Origin: CAXKXX01 sp964059975
Lineage (GTDB): Bacteria; Pseudomonadota; Gammaproteobacteria; Enterobacterales; Enterobacteriaceae
Assembly (NCBI GenBank): GCA_964059975.1
Contig: CAXKXX010000003.1
Span: 62,001-126,000 of the forward strand
Reading direction: 5' to 3'
DNA length: 64,000 bases
The notes under the pieces are model-generated. The model was given only the letters and a program-made list of their open reading frames with translations. It was not told the DNA's origin and made no database searches. Positions within the stretch are counted from its first letter, which is position 1. Every line of letters begins with the position of its first letter. A program made the translations under genes and the position numbers. Of the stretch, positions 32,134 to 41,445 are shown piece after piece.

Positions 32134-32850
32134 ATGAATAATTTGCTATACCTAATAAAAGCAACCTCTACAACCCTCGCTCTTGCCATAGCTGCCACGA
32201 GCCTCGGTCTTATTATGGCGATACTATTTTCTTTTTGGGAATCTTCACGAATAAAGGTCGTTAGATGGCCTAGCATTCTTTTTATGAGTTTAGTACGAGG
32301 TCTTCCAGAAATCTTGGTGGTGCTGCTTATTTATTTTGGCTCGTCGCAATTACTTCTATTATTATCAAATGGTTACACCATCAGTCTAGGCTTATGGAAA
32401 TTACCGATTCAACTGAATATCGATCGACCTACGGCTAGCCCGTTCCTATGCGGCACGATCGCCTTAGCATTACTCTATGCTTCCTATGCATCACAAACGT
32501 TAAGAGGAGCAATGAAATCGGTGTCTCAGGGGCAGTGGGAATCTGGTCAAGCACTGGGAATAAGTAAAATTACAGTCTTCTTCCGACTAATTCTACCGCA
32601 GATGTGGACTCATGCACTTCCCGGACTGGGAAACCATTGGTTGGTTCTACTTAAAGATACAGCACTAGTTTCTTTGATCAGCATAAACGACCTAATGTCG
32701 TATACCAAAAACCTCGTAGCCCGTACCCACGAACCCTTTTCTGCGTACATGACTGCAGCCGCTATCTATCTGTTGATCACATTAATTAGTAAGTACGTTA
32801 TTAAACGTATACGACTCCGCCCCACGCGCTTTGAAGGGGTGGCGCCTTAA
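32134..32850 (+). CDS. artQ: Arginine ABC transporter permease ArtQ
   Basis: One of two membrane subunits of the arginine importer. About five hydrophobic segments; the start has a long helix from residue 10. The permease signature appears as GAMKSVSQGQWESGQALG followed by ILPQMWTHALPGLGNHWL. Length is 238, as in E. coli. The stop overlaps the artM start by one base (TAATG), so the two permeases are translationally coupled. Confidence 0.95.
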   Translation: MNNLLYLIKATSTTLALAIAATSLGLIMAILFSFWESSRIKVVRWPSILFMSLVRGLPEILVVLLIYFGSSQLLLLLSNGYTISLGLWKLPIQLNIDRPTASPFLCGTIALALLYASYASQTLRGAMKSVSQGQWESGQALGISKITVFFRLILPQMWTHALPGLGNHWLVLLKDTALVSLISINDLMSYTKNLVARTHEPFSAYMTAAAIYLLITLISKYVIKRIRLRPTRFEGVAP

Positions 32851-33518
32851 TGCTTCAATACTTTCCAGATATTATTAAAGGGCTTTACAACACTTTAGCA
32901 CTAACCTTTTCTGTACTGATTTTAGCATTAGTACTCTCGCTATTTTTTACAGTGATCCTGACGTTAAAAACGCCCTTATTGGCACCGATGCTCAAAATCT
33001 ATATCACGCTATTTACTGGCACGCCATTACTGGTACAGATTTTCTTAATCTACTATGGGCCAGGCGAGTTTTCAGTAATCCGAGAATGGACTTGGTTGTG
33101 GAAATTACTGTCGGAGCCATGGCTATGCGCCATGGTAGCACTGACGCTGAATAGCGCGGCTTACACTAGTCAGCTATTCTATGGTGCGGTTCGGGCAATC
33201 CCTGTTAGTCAGTGGCAATCGTGCTACGTACTGGGTTTATCATACAAACAGGCGCTGCATATTCTTCTGCCTCTTGCCTTTAAGCGTGCACTAACTTCTT
33301 ACTCTAATGAAGTTATTTTAATTCTAAAAAGTACGTCTCTGGCCTCCACTATTACGATAATGGAAGTAATGGGATACAGTCAATTAATATACGGATGCAC
33401 TTATGACGTTAAAGTACTTTTAGTATCTAGCCTGATCTATCTGTGTATCAATGGTTTTTTAACCTTATTAATGCATTTAATTGAGCGGCGTGCGCTGATA
33501 TTCGCACGTGGTCACTAA
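32850..33518 (+). CDS. artM: Arginine ABC transporter permease ArtM
   Basis: Second membrane subunit. Family features: FTGTPLLVQIFLIYYGP, LNSAAYTSQLFYGAVRAI, then SQWQSCYVLGLSYKQALHI and LPLAFKRALTSYSNEVILI (the EAA-loop region). Length is 222, equal to E. coli. artJ, which follows artM in E. coli, is absent. Confidence 0.95.
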   Translation: MLQYFPDIIKGLYNTLALTFSVLILALVLSLFFTVILTLKTPLLAPMLKIYITLFTGTPLLVQIFLIYYGPGEFSVIREWTWLWKLLSEPWLCAMVALTLNSAAYTSQLFYGAVRAIPVSQWQSCYVLGLSYKQALHILLPLAFKRALTSYSNEVILILKSTSLASTITIMEVMGYSQLIYGCTYDVKVLLVSSLIYLCINGFLTLLMHLIERRALIFARGH

Positions 33519-33759
33519 TCATTCCTTGTTCTAGTACAAAAGAGTTCTAGTATTTTTATTTACCATACTTTATTAACTCATTTAGACAGATGTTTCTCGT
33601 TAAATTGGCAGTAATAATTACTAAATTCGAGTGCTAGAACAATAACAATATATTAATAGTTTTTTAAATTAATTAATTTAGTATTTTTAGAAGAATGGTT
33701 TTCTAGATAAAGCTGTGTGGATTATAATTTTTTATAAAAGAAACGGTATTTTGTCTTGA
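33519..33759. other. Spacer after artM
   Basis: Short AT-rich stretch with no gene; it may contain the unaligned 3' half of the yggL remnant. Confidence 0.4.
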
Positions 33760-33905
33760 AAATCTTAAGGGTAAAAATAGGCAGAATTGTTATCGATCCG
33801 ATTGCCACCTTTAACGTAGCGCTATTTTTATCTAAAAGTAGCATGCTCTTATTAATAGTACTCTTTTCTATGTGCGAGGGACTTACTGCGTAAATATACG
33901 ATGAT
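33760..33905 (-). pseudogene. yggL: yggL remnant downstream of trmB
   Basis: In E. coli yggL directly follows trmB. One minus-strand frame reads LRSKSLAHRKEYY, two stops, EHATFR, stop, K, stop, RY, VKGGNRIDNNSAYFYP. This lines up in order with YggL NRSRRLRKKMHIDEFQELGF, SVAWRF, PEGTSEEQIDKTVDDFIN: the RS, L, K, E, F, R, G and ID positions agree and a TAG stands where Trp was. YggL (RnpX-family ribosome-associated protein) is not functional here. Confidence 0.65.
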
Positions 33906-33917
33906 TTAACCCGGTGA

Positions 33918-34637
33918 TTACTGTCTTCTTTCAAATATTAAATCCCAAATACTGTGCCCTAATCGTTGACCTCGTAATTCAAATTTTGTCACTGGGCGTG
34001 CAGGTGGGCGTAGTAGGTAATCATTATTACTAGAAAGGTTCTGATATCCAGATACCTCATTTACAATCCTTAACATATGTATTGCATAGGGCCTCCAATC
34101 TGTAGCCATATGGAAAATGCCACCTATTTTTAGTTTTTTTCGTACCAACTCAACAAAGGGAGGCTGAACTATCCGGCGTTTATTGTGACGCGTTTTATGC
34201 CAGGGATCAGGGAAAAATAAATGCAGCGCATCCAGAGAATTATTCTCTATCATATTCTGTAACACTTCAATAGCGTCATGACATATTAGTCTTAGATTAC
34301 TCAATCTAGAGGCGTAGGCGCTTGCTAGGCAGGCGCCTACGCCTGGCAAATAAACCTCTATGCCCAAAAAATTTTTTTTCGGGTTATCCTCCGCCGTGCT
34401 TACTAGTGAACCGCCCATACCAAATCCAATCTCTAATACTATTGGGCCGAACTGGTCAAATAGTTTAGTGATATTTATAAATTCACTTTGATACTCTACG
34501 CCTATTACTGGCCAATAGATCTTTAATGCTTGTCTCTGACCTTTTGTTAGACGACCCTGACGGCGGACAAAAGTGCGAGCGACACGTATCGGGCAGTTAT
34601 TCCGATGAAAATTTGAAGGGATGACATTATCGATCAT
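33918..34637 (-). CDS. trmB: tRNA (guanine-N7-)-methyltransferase TrmB
   Basis: Methylates G46 in tRNA variable loops using S-adenosylmethionine. RTFVRRQGRLTKGQ near the start, the SAM-binding EIGFGMGGSLV, FLGIEVYLPGVGACL, and the family signature LFFPDPWHKTRHNKRRIV are present; the end is GHSIWDLIFERR. Length is 239, the same as E. coli. It is divergent from mutY across 178 bases, as in E. coli. Confidence 0.97.
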   Translation of the reverse strand: MIDNVIPSNFHRNNCPIRVARTFVRRQGRLTKGQRQALKIYWPVIGVEYQSEFINITKLFDQFGPIVLEIGFGMGGSLVSTAEDNPKKNFLGIEVYLPGVGACLASAYASRLSNLRLICHDAIEVLQNMIENNSLDALHLFFPDPWHKTRHNKRRIVQPPFVELVRKKLKIGGIFHMATDWRPYAIHMLRIVNEVSGYQNLSSNNDYLLRPPARPVTKFELRGQRLGHSIWDLIFERRQ

Positions 34638-34690
34638 AGTGCTTTTATTTATTAGTCTGAATAAATAAGCTATCAGACAGAGTTAATTTT

Positions 34691-34719
34691 AGGAATAAAC
34701 TATTTAGGAATAAACTATT
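34691..34719. repeat. Tandem duplication, 15-bp unit
   Basis: AGGAATAAACTATTT at 34691-34705 is repeated from 34706 (AGGAATAAACTATT). It lies in the trmB-mutY divergent promoter region. Confidence 0.9.
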
Positions 34720-34815
34720 CATTGTAATACTTGACATGCGGAATTAGAAACTTTTTAGTTTATCGCGGCTTGGCTCTATTCCGAAATCTTATTTTTACGA
34801 AAATTAAATTTTTAT

Positions 34816-35859
34816 ATGATACAGGCACAACAGTTCGCATCGGCAGTACTTAGCTGGTACCGACGCTATGGTCGAAAAACTCTTCCGTGGCAACTTAATA
34901 AAAATCCTTATCGAATATGGCTTTCTGAGGTGATGTTGCAACAGACTCAAGTCATCACCGTCATTCCATATTTTCAGAAATTTATAAAGCGCTTTCCTAA
35001 TGTACAGACGTTAGCCGAGGCTTCTTTAGATGAGGTGCTGTACCTATGGACTGGTCTAGGTTATTATAAAAGAGCACATAATTTACATAAAGCCGCGAAA
35101 ACTATTATTGTGCAATATAATGGAGACTTTCCAACTAATTTTGAAGAAATTGCAACCTTACCTGGTATTGGACGATCTACTGCAGGAGCACTTTTATCAC
35201 TATCATTCGAACAGCAATATCCGATCCTTGATGGTAATGTAAAGCGAGTTTTGGCCCGCCACTATGCTGTCGAAGGTTGGCCTGGTAAAAAAACAGTTGA
35301 GCGTAGACTTTGGGCGATCAGTTCAGAAGTCACACCTGAAAAAAATCCTGGGCAGTTTAATCAGGGAATCATGGATTTAGGAGCTACGGTATGCACTCGA
35401 ACTAAACCTAGGTGCGATACTTGTCCACTAAAAAACACCTGTATCGCCTACATTAATCAGGAGTGGATAAACTATCCAGGTAAGAGAACTAAAAAAGCAC
35501 TATTGGAAAAAACTTTTTACCTCCTATTGCTAAAAGATGGCGAAAATCTATGGATGGAACAATGTCCATCATCCGGATTATGGGGAAATCTATTCTGCTT
35601 TCCAAAGTTTACTAAAAAGTATACCGTAGACTCTTGGCTACAGCAAAGGGGGCTTCAGAGTAAGTACATAGAATATTTAACTACATTTCGCCATAAACTT
35701 AGTCACTTATATCTTAATATCGTTCCGATACGATTAGAATCGAGTTCGCTAGGAATTGCGATGTCTAAAGACGTAGGTATTTGGTACAACCTTGTACATC
35801 CACCCTCTGTAGGTGTGCCAGCACCGGTTAGTCGCCTTCTTAAAATTCTAGCTAAATAG
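34816..35859 (+). CDS. mutY: Adenine DNA glycosylase MutY
   Basis: Removes adenine opposite 8-oxoguanine. Catalytic Glu38 in LSEVMLQQTQV and Asp139 in ILDGNVKRV are both present, with the helix-hairpin-helix LPGIGRSTAGALL. The four iron-sulfur cysteines are at 193, 200, 203 and 209 (C-x6-C-x2-C-x5-C). The C-terminal NUDIX-like domain contains SGLWGNLFCFP and FRHKLSHLYL. Length is 347 against 350. It is followed at 53 bases by yggX, the E. coli order. Confidence 0.97.
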   Translation: MIQAQQFASAVLSWYRRYGRKTLPWQLNKNPYRIWLSEVMLQQTQVITVIPYFQKFIKRFPNVQTLAEASLDEVLYLWTGLGYYKRAHNLHKAAKTIIVQYNGDFPTNFEEIATLPGIGRSTAGALLSLSFEQQYPILDGNVKRVLARHYAVEGWPGKKTVERRLWAISSEVTPEKNPGQFNQGIMDLGATVCTRTKPRCDTCPLKNTCIAYINQEWINYPGKRTKKALLEKTFYLLLLKDGENLWMEQCPSSGLWGNLFCFPKFTKKYTVDSWLQQRGLQSKYIEYLTTFRHKLSHLYLNIVPIRLESSSLGIAMSKDVGIWYNLVHPPSVGVPAPVSRLLKILAK

Positions 35860-35912
35860 CCCTTAGCACTACAATACTACCCGCCACAATTCACTATTAA
35901 TGAGGAGCTGGA

Positions 35913-36185
35913 ATGAGCCACACAATTTTTTGCACTTTTCTACAGCGTATCGGAGAAAAGCAAGATATTCAGACTTATCCGGGTGAAATCGGAAGACGTA
36001 TATACGAGGAAATATCTAAAGAGGCATGGCAAGCATGGATGAATAAGCAGACGATTCTAATTAACGAGAAAAAATTAAATATGATGAATTCTCATGATCG
36101 TAATTTTTTAGAAAAAAAGATGATTCAATTTCTATTTGAGGGACATGATTTTCGTGTCATGGGCCATATGTCCCTTAAACAATAA
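35913..36185 (+). CDS. yggX: YggX family iron-trafficking / oxidative protection protein
   Basis: Small cytoplasmic protein protecting iron-sulfur clusters from oxidation. MSHTIFCTFLQRIGEKQD, YPGEIGRRIYEEISKEAWQ, LINEKKLNMMN and FLFEG match E. coli YggX closely. Length is 90 against 91. GAGG lies upstream of the ATG. Probably co-transcribed with mutY. mltC, next in E. coli, is gone. Confidence 0.96.
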   Translation: MSHTIFCTFLQRIGEKQDIQTYPGEIGRRIYEEISKEAWQAWMNKQTILINEKKLNMMNSHDRNFLEKKMIQFLFEGHDFRVMGHMSLKQ

Positions 36186-36334
36186 TAGTTTTAAGATAAC
36201 CTATTATATATCTTATATTTTTATCTTTATATGGCACTCTCCACATGCCATGGAGTAATGCTCCCAACGGATTCGTCTTCAGAAAAATCATTCGTAGCCT
36301 AAGAAGGTATAGTAAACCTGCCCGCAGCTAAGAG

Positions 36335-36455
36335 GTGGCACTAAGCCTCTATCGCTTTGTCCGATCAGGATACTGCACCTCGCAGTAGATCGACCTAGTG
36401 TCTCAGGGAATAATCGGACTCATCAATCTACTTTGGCGTCATCGGGGGTTGAAGT
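36335..36455 (-). pseudogene. ligA: Remnant of the LigA BRCT domain
   Basis: Directly after the ligA stop and in the same frame the translation continues TSTPDDAKVD, two stops, VRLFPETLGRSTARCSILIG, QSDRGLV. E. coli LigA has SRDDAKARLVELGAKVAG and LVIAGEAAGSKL in the BRCT domain. The order and spacing agree, with a gap of roughly 35 residues before DDAK. The domain was lost by a nonsense change plus deletion. Confidence 0.65.
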
Positions 36456-38213
36456 CTACCACCTAATTCCTATTTTGGTACTAATTAGTTCGGCAATCAT
36501 TTTTTGATTAATGTCTTCATCAAGAAAACGACGTATATGCTTCGCTACTATCTCTCCAATATCTGGTATCGTCTGTAATGTTTTTATATCGGCGGCGTAC
36601 AGGCCCTCCATCGATCCGAAATGTTCAGATAGCTTAGTAGAAGTTGCTTGCCCGACCTTAGGGATACCTAAAGCATACAGGAAGCGAGCGAAAGTGGTTT
36701 TTTTAGATTTATCTAAAGCCTCAATAAGATTCTTCGCTGATTTTTTCCCAAAACGATCTAGCGCATATAAGACTTCAGATGATAGACGAAATAAGTCGGC
36801 CGGATTTTTTACATATCCTTTTTTGATTAACTGGTCAATGACTTTATCTCCCATTCCTTCTACATTCATAGCGCGCCGTGAGACGAAGTGCTTTAGGGCC
36901 TCTTTGCGTTGAGCTGCGCAGATCAGCCTACCGGTACAGCGCACTACGACAGTGCCTTCTAATCTCTCAATATTAGAACGGCAGACTGGACAATACTGGG
37001 GGAATACCACTGCCGAGGCATCTGATGGGCGACGATCTTCTAATACGCCCACTACTTTCGGAATTACATCTCCGGCACGACGTACAATCACTGTGTCTCC
37101 AATACACAATCCTAACCGCTCGATCTCGGCCGCATTATGCAGTGTGGCACTAGTAATAGTAACACCAGCCACGAGCACAGGCTTTAGCCTCGCCACCGGA
37201 GTAATGGCACCGGTGCGTCCTACTTGAAATTTAATTTTGATGAGTAAGGTGATCTGCTCCTGAGCCGGAAATTTAATCGCTATAGCCCACCGGGGCGCCC
37301 GTGTTACGAATCCTAGCTTTTCTTGTAAATCGATATCATCGATCTTTACCACGATACCGTCGATATCGAAATTAACCTGCGCCCGATTTTTTTGCACCCT
37401 TTGGTAGAAGGAAAACACTGCCTCGCTACTAGTGCAGCACTGAATATAATTAGTAACTGGGAGTCCCCAAGACTTAAGCTGCATCAATCGCTCAAAATGA
37501 CTACGCGGTAATGTGCCGCCCTTCACTAAACTTACGCCGTAGCAGAAGAAAGTCAGCGGGCGACTAGCGGTAATGCATGGATCAAGTTGACGAATTGAGC
37601 CTGAAGCAGCGTTGCGTGAATTCGAAAAAACTTTTCCATTCTTGCGCCTTGCCTCTGCATTCATTTGTTCAAATTCGGCTTTCGGTATCAGTGCTTCGCC
37701 ACGTATCTCTAATCGGTTCGGGACATTGATTCCTTTTAATCTTATCGGAACGGCTTGAATTGTACGCACATTAGAAGTAATATTTTCTCCAGTAGTACCA
37801 TCACCTCGTGTGGCGGCGTGCACCAACTCTCCGTCTTCATACAACAGACTTAATGCCAAGCCGTCTAGCTTTAATTCACAGCAGAAAGTGAATGGATCGC
37901 GCGTTTTTATGCGATTCCGTACGCGATTATAGAAAGTTATGAAGCCTTTTTCATCGAATACGCTATCTAGCGATAGCATCAGAGCTTCATGACGTATCTG
38001 CTCGAATATTTCTAAAGGCCTCCCTCCGATACGCTGAGTCGGAGAGTTTTCAGTTGTCAGTTCGGGGTGCGAACGTTCTAAAGTAAGTAGTTCGTGCATC
38101 AAGCGATCATATTCTGAATCTGGTACTTTGGGCGTATCAAGCACGTGATATTGGTGCGCGTAATGGGCCAATAAGATTCTTAATTGATTAATTTGTGTGG
38201 CTATTGATTTCAT
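36456..38213 (-). CDS. ligA: NAD-dependent DNA ligase LigA, BRCT domain lost
   Basis: Joins Okazaki fragments; essential. From MKSIATQINQL (matching the E. coli start) the catalytic Lys is residue 115 in ELKLDG, with the nucleotidyltransferase motifs TRGDGTTGENITSNVRTI and GFDIDGIVVKI-like FDIDGIVVKIDD. The OB fold (VGRTGAITPVARLKPV), the four-Cys zinc finger (CPVC ... C ... C) and the helix-hairpin-helix repeats (FARFLYALGIPKVG) follow. Ten further codons upstream lack support. It ends at GIRW, stop, giving 585 residues against 671; only the BRCT domain is missing. In vitro work on E. coli LigA shows that domain is helpful but not strictly needed. Confidence 0.96.
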   Translation of the reverse strand: MKSIATQINQLRILLAHYAHQYHVLDTPKVPDSEYDRLMHELLTLERSHPELTTENSPTQRIGGRPLEIFEQIRHEALMLSLDSVFDEKGFITFYNRVRNRIKTRDPFTFCCELKLDGLALSLLYEDGELVHAATRGDGTTGENITSNVRTIQAVPIRLKGINVPNRLEIRGEALIPKAEFEQMNAEARRKNGKVFSNSRNAASGSIRQLDPCITASRPLTFFCYGVSLVKGGTLPRSHFERLMQLKSWGLPVTNYIQCCTSSEAVFSFYQRVQKNRAQVNFDIDGIVVKIDDIDLQEKLGFVTRAPRWAIAIKFPAQEQITLLIKIKFQVGRTGAITPVARLKPVLVAGVTITSATLHNAAEIERLGLCIGDTVIVRRAGDVIPKVVGVLEDRRPSDASAVVFPQYCPVCRSNIERLEGTVVVRCTGRLICAAQRKEALKHFVSRRAMNVEGMGDKVIDQLIKKGYVKNPADLFRLSSEVLYALDRFGKKSAKNLIEALDKSKKTTFARFLYALGIPKVGQATSTKLSEHFGSMEGLYAADIKTLQTIPDIGEIVAKHIRRFLDEDINQKMIAELISTKIGIRW

Positions 38214-38239
38214 TTTTATTATAAAAATATGAAGCCTTA

Positions 38240-38620
38240 TCAAATTGATAAAGCACAGATCTCTTGTGGATGCTCAGATTTAGATGTTCAGATTTTCCGT
38301 AATTAATTTCTAGGAACGGGCTGATGACGTTGCGATTAATATTATCTCGCCAACGTATCACTTAATCATGCAATATAAATTTTTATTTAGATTATATTAT
38401 TTTATAATAAATTGATTTAATAATATTTTCCATAAAATTAAGATGTACAATCGAGTTGTTTGTGCGAAGACGAAAGCTCGCATTTATCTAGCGATATTCT
38501 GTTAGGCGTCGGTCGATATACGAAAGTGCTGCCTGATTAGGCCTCTCGGAACTAACGTGTGCCTATTTATGGCACTAAAGTGATGCATGACACCAAAATA
38601 TTTCAACAGGTTTTACCCCT
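38240..38620 (-). pseudogene. zipA: zipA remnant
   Basis: In E. coli zipA precedes ligA. Minus-strand pieces align with the ZipA FtsZ-binding domain: KYFGVMHHF near 38580-38606 (FIFGDMNIY); HVSSERPNQAALSYID near 38515-38565 (HLSPDGSGPALFSLAN); VPRN, stop, LRKI near 38300-38326 (VLDDQRRMM), followed by K, E and I at PQKLREYQDII positions. Stops and shifts throughout. ZipA tethers FtsZ to the membrane; its loss implies a simplified division apparatus unless a copy exists elsewhere. Confidence 0.65.
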
Positions 38621-38787
38621 CACCAGAGAGCGTCGCATACATACACTGCTCTCTGGTATATCTGATTCGTATCTTCATTTGAAGTGTATTTTTTATTCTT
38701 TAGCTGGCATTTTAAATTTACTGATTCAGAAAACCAATGCGTTAAGATTTTCTTAATGCCGGGACTGCTAAATTGCACGTCTATAGA

Positions 38788-38826
38788 AGACTGCAATAAA
38801 AAGTGTTAAAAGACTGCAATAAAAAG
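38788..38826. repeat. Direct repeat, 23-base spacing
   Basis: AGACTGCAATAAAAAG occurs at 38788-38803 and 38811-38826, a recent tandem duplication in the old zipA-cysZ divergent region. Confidence 0.85.
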
Positions 38827-39379
38827 CGCCGATGTTGGATCTAAGTGTGGCGTCAAATAATATAAGCTTTGTATTATTTCTATGTCTTTTTTATTAAAAA
38901 CCTATTGTAACGGCAAGTACCCGCTAGGCTAGCGAACTACATTTTTTCCCATAAATAAATCTGAATTTGATTAAAATTTTTATTTTAATGATAACGAAGA
39001 CTAATTTTTTATTTTTTTAATCTAAAAATATTTCGTCATTGCAATTCTTAATAAAATAGTTATTTCTATCTAAAATACGAAATAGTTTTAAATATACTTC
39101 GCGCGTCACCCCCTAAAAACTTATCCGCAGCACTCTTATTAGAGCGAATATCAGTGTTTAGAGATAAGAGTTAAGCGCTGCTTAAAATAAAGCATCAAGT
39201 TTTAGAAACTATCTCGCGTTTTAGTTAAAATGATATTAGTAGAGTCTAGTTGGGATCTCTAATAGAGTATGCAGACCAAAAGCATCGCTAATAGTTCTTA
39301 TTAAACTAGATCTTTATAATTTTAGACTACATTTTTAATTAACTAAATAAGTTAAGTGATCTAGCTATTTAATGGATTT

Positions 39380-39678
39380 TTAGCTCCAAAAATATTGGAA
39401 ATATTTTTTAGCATAATAGATTTAATTTAACTACGCTGATTCATCAATGATTTATGAATAATCAATTTAACATATTAGCGGTCGATGGATATCAGGATTG
39501 ATCTATTGCATCTTCTTCCTGTCTTTGACTAGAGTCAAAAATAAGTACTTCGGCATCTTAGTTAAGATATTGACTATTATCGCTATTTTCAACTCAATGA
39601 TTCTTGTAATTGCCGTTTTTACAGAAGGTACAATAACTGACAGAAGGTACAATAACTGATTTACATTATTATGCTTAG
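39380..39678 (+). pseudogene. cysZ: cysZ remnant (sulfate permease), 3' part
   Basis: cysZ precedes cysK in E. coli. The plus strand reads PKNIGNIF (IPGIGQTV), FLA, two stops, I, stop, FNYAD (FSAWMLAIQYCD), then TRVKNKYFGILVKILTIIAI and FNSMILVIAVFT, against TNMQFGALTSLFTMIPLL and NLFIMPVAVCGA. Agreement over the last 30 residues is ungapped. A 19-bp tandem duplication sits inside. The 5' half would extend to about 38930 but was not aligned. Sulfate uptake through CysZ is lost. Confidence 0.8.
39621..39658. repeat. Tandem duplication, 19-bp unit, inside cysZ remnant
   Basis: ACAGAAGGTACAATAACTG at 39621-39639 and again at 39640-39658, perfect copies. Confidence 0.95.
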
Positions 39679-39861
39679 AACGCACTTTTTAAGTTAAAAT
39701 TCTAGAAGAGTGTAGATTTTTCCCTCTACCACATTTTCTTAGAAATTATTCTTTAATAAAATATATATATACTAATTACTTATTTTTTTTTTGATTTATT
39801 AGCATGTAGTATAAATACTTACTGAATTTCATAAAGTTAAGTAAAAATTTTATAAAAATAC

Positions 39862-40827
39862 ATGAAAATATATAATGATAACTCTTTAACCATCGGGCAC
39901 ACACCTCTAGTACGCTTGAATCGTATCGGGAACAAACGCATTCTGGCTAAGATCGAATCACGTAATCCAAGCTGTAGTGTCAAGTGCCGTATTGGCGCCA
40001 GCATGATTTGGGACGCCGAAAAAAACGGTCGATTAACTACTCGACAAGAATTAATAGAACCGACCAGCGGGAACACAGGCATTGCACTCGCCTTTGTTGC
40101 TGCGGCACGTGGATATAAACTAACCCTAACCATGCCCGAAACCATGAGTATTGAGCGCAGAAAACTACTAAAAGCACTTAACGCCAAAACTGTGCTCACA
40201 GAAGGTCCCAAAGGTATGAAAGGCGCTATTACTAAAGCAGAGGAAATAGCTAATTCCGATCCGGACCGCTACATCATGTTGCAGCAGTTCAGTAATCCCG
40301 CTAATCCGAAAATCCACGAGAAAACAACTGGTCCAGAAATTTGGGAAGATACTTCTGGAACAATAGATGCATTTATCTCAGGAGTAGGAACCGGAGGCTC
40401 CCTAACAGGAGTCAGCAGATATATAAAACACACAAAAGGAAAAGCAATCACCACAGTAGCGGTTGAACCAAGCGATTCCCCCGTAATCACTCAAACGCTA
40501 GCCGGAGAAGAACTCAATCCAGGTCCGCACCAGATCCAAGGTATTGGAGCAGGATTTATTCCAGGAAACCTAGATCTAAGCCTGGTGGATCGTGTTGAGC
40601 AAGTCAGCAACGAAGAAGCAATAAGCATGGCACGACGCTTGATGCGCGAAGAGGGTATTCTTGCGGGAATCTCTTCTGGAGCGGCTGTCGTAGCGGCAGT
40701 CAGATTGGCGGAGACAGCCGGATTTGAAGATAAAACTATCGTAGTCATTCTGCCATCTTCAGGGGAGCGTTATCTTAGTACTGCTTTATTCTCTGGTTTA
40801 TTTACTAATCAAGAATTGCAGCAATAA
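39862..40827 (+). CDS. cysK: Cysteine synthase A (O-acetylserine sulfhydrylase)
   Basis: PLP enzyme making cysteine from O-acetylserine and sulfide. The PLP lysine is Lys41 in CSVKCRIGASM, the substrate loop is EPTSGNTGIALA, and the phosphate-binding glycine loop is GVGTGGSLTGV. IQGIGAGFIPGNLDLSLVD and GISSGAAV are typical. Length is 321 against 323. It lies between a dead cysZ and a dead ptsH. Without CysZ, sulfide must come by another route, or the enzyme serves other sulfur sources (inference). Confidence 0.97.
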   Translation: MKIYNDNSLTIGHTPLVRLNRIGNKRILAKIESRNPSCSVKCRIGASMIWDAEKNGRLTTRQELIEPTSGNTGIALAFVAAARGYKLTLTMPETMSIERRKLLKALNAKTVLTEGPKGMKGAITKAEEIANSDPDRYIMLQQFSNPANPKIHEKTTGPEIWEDTSGTIDAFISGVGTGGSLTGVSRYIKHTKGKAITTVAVEPSDSPVITQTLAGEELNPGPHQIQGIGAGFIPGNLDLSLVDRVEQVSNEEAISMARRLMREEGILAGISSGAAVVAAVRLAETAGFEDKTIVVILPSSGERYLSTALFSGLFTNQELQQ

Positions 40828-41139
40828 AGAGTCGGTAAAAAAACACTCGAAAACCTCCTTTTAGGACAAATCTACCATGTATATAATATTCTAGATAAAA
40901 ACAAGGGCTTAGAACCTCCCATTTAGCGCTTAGTAGTGGCTCAGAATGATTTTAATAAAAATTTTGGTTCGAAAAACCAACCGATCTTACTTCATTATCA
41001 CTTAAGCACCCTACTCGTCTATTTTAGATAAATCACAATTAGGCTCGGCAAAATGGCTCACAAACGAGATACTAAGCCCACTCTCATAAACCAGATCTGA
41101 GCACCACAATATGATTTTAATCATTTAGGAACATCCCAA
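40828..41139. other. Spacer after cysK
   Basis: About 310 bases corresponding to the cysK-ptsH gap plus the 5' end of ptsH. No recognisable gene content. Confidence 0.5.
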
Positions 41140-41417
41140 TTTTTCAAAAACTACTACTACTCAGAGTAGTACGCAGCCACTCCGGACGATCATCAATGAG
41201 CAAAAATAAACCAAAGCCTTCATCTCCGATATCACGCGTTTTTTATCAGGAGAAAAGAGCACTAGCGACACAAACTTGCTTAAATTAAAAATCTGGAAGC
41301 AGACTTTGCTGGAACCTCAAAAATACCCGAAGGGGCGTCGAATAAAGCGAGAAGAAGCGCCCGAGTATTTAGTAAAAGCCATAGCAAAACTTCAGCGGTC
41401 AGCGCTATTTTTCTACT
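41140..41417 (+). pseudogene. ptsH: ptsH remnant (phosphocarrier HPr)
   Basis: ptsH lies between cysK and ptsI in E. coli. Pieces in order: RTIINEQK, stop, TKAFISDIT (HPr RPAAQFVKEAKGFTSEIT), ungapped; TSDTNLLKLKNLEA (TSNGKSASAKSLFK), ungapped; GTSKIPEG (GTVVTISAEG); EEAPEYLVKAIAKLQ (QKAVEHLVKLMAELE) near 41351-41395. There is an internal stop, frameshifts and an insertion between the first two pieces, and the phosphorylated His15 region is not preserved. Clearly non-functional. Confidence 0.85.
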
Positions 41418-41445
41418 GAACACCCATCAAGAGTAAGGTAGGGGT

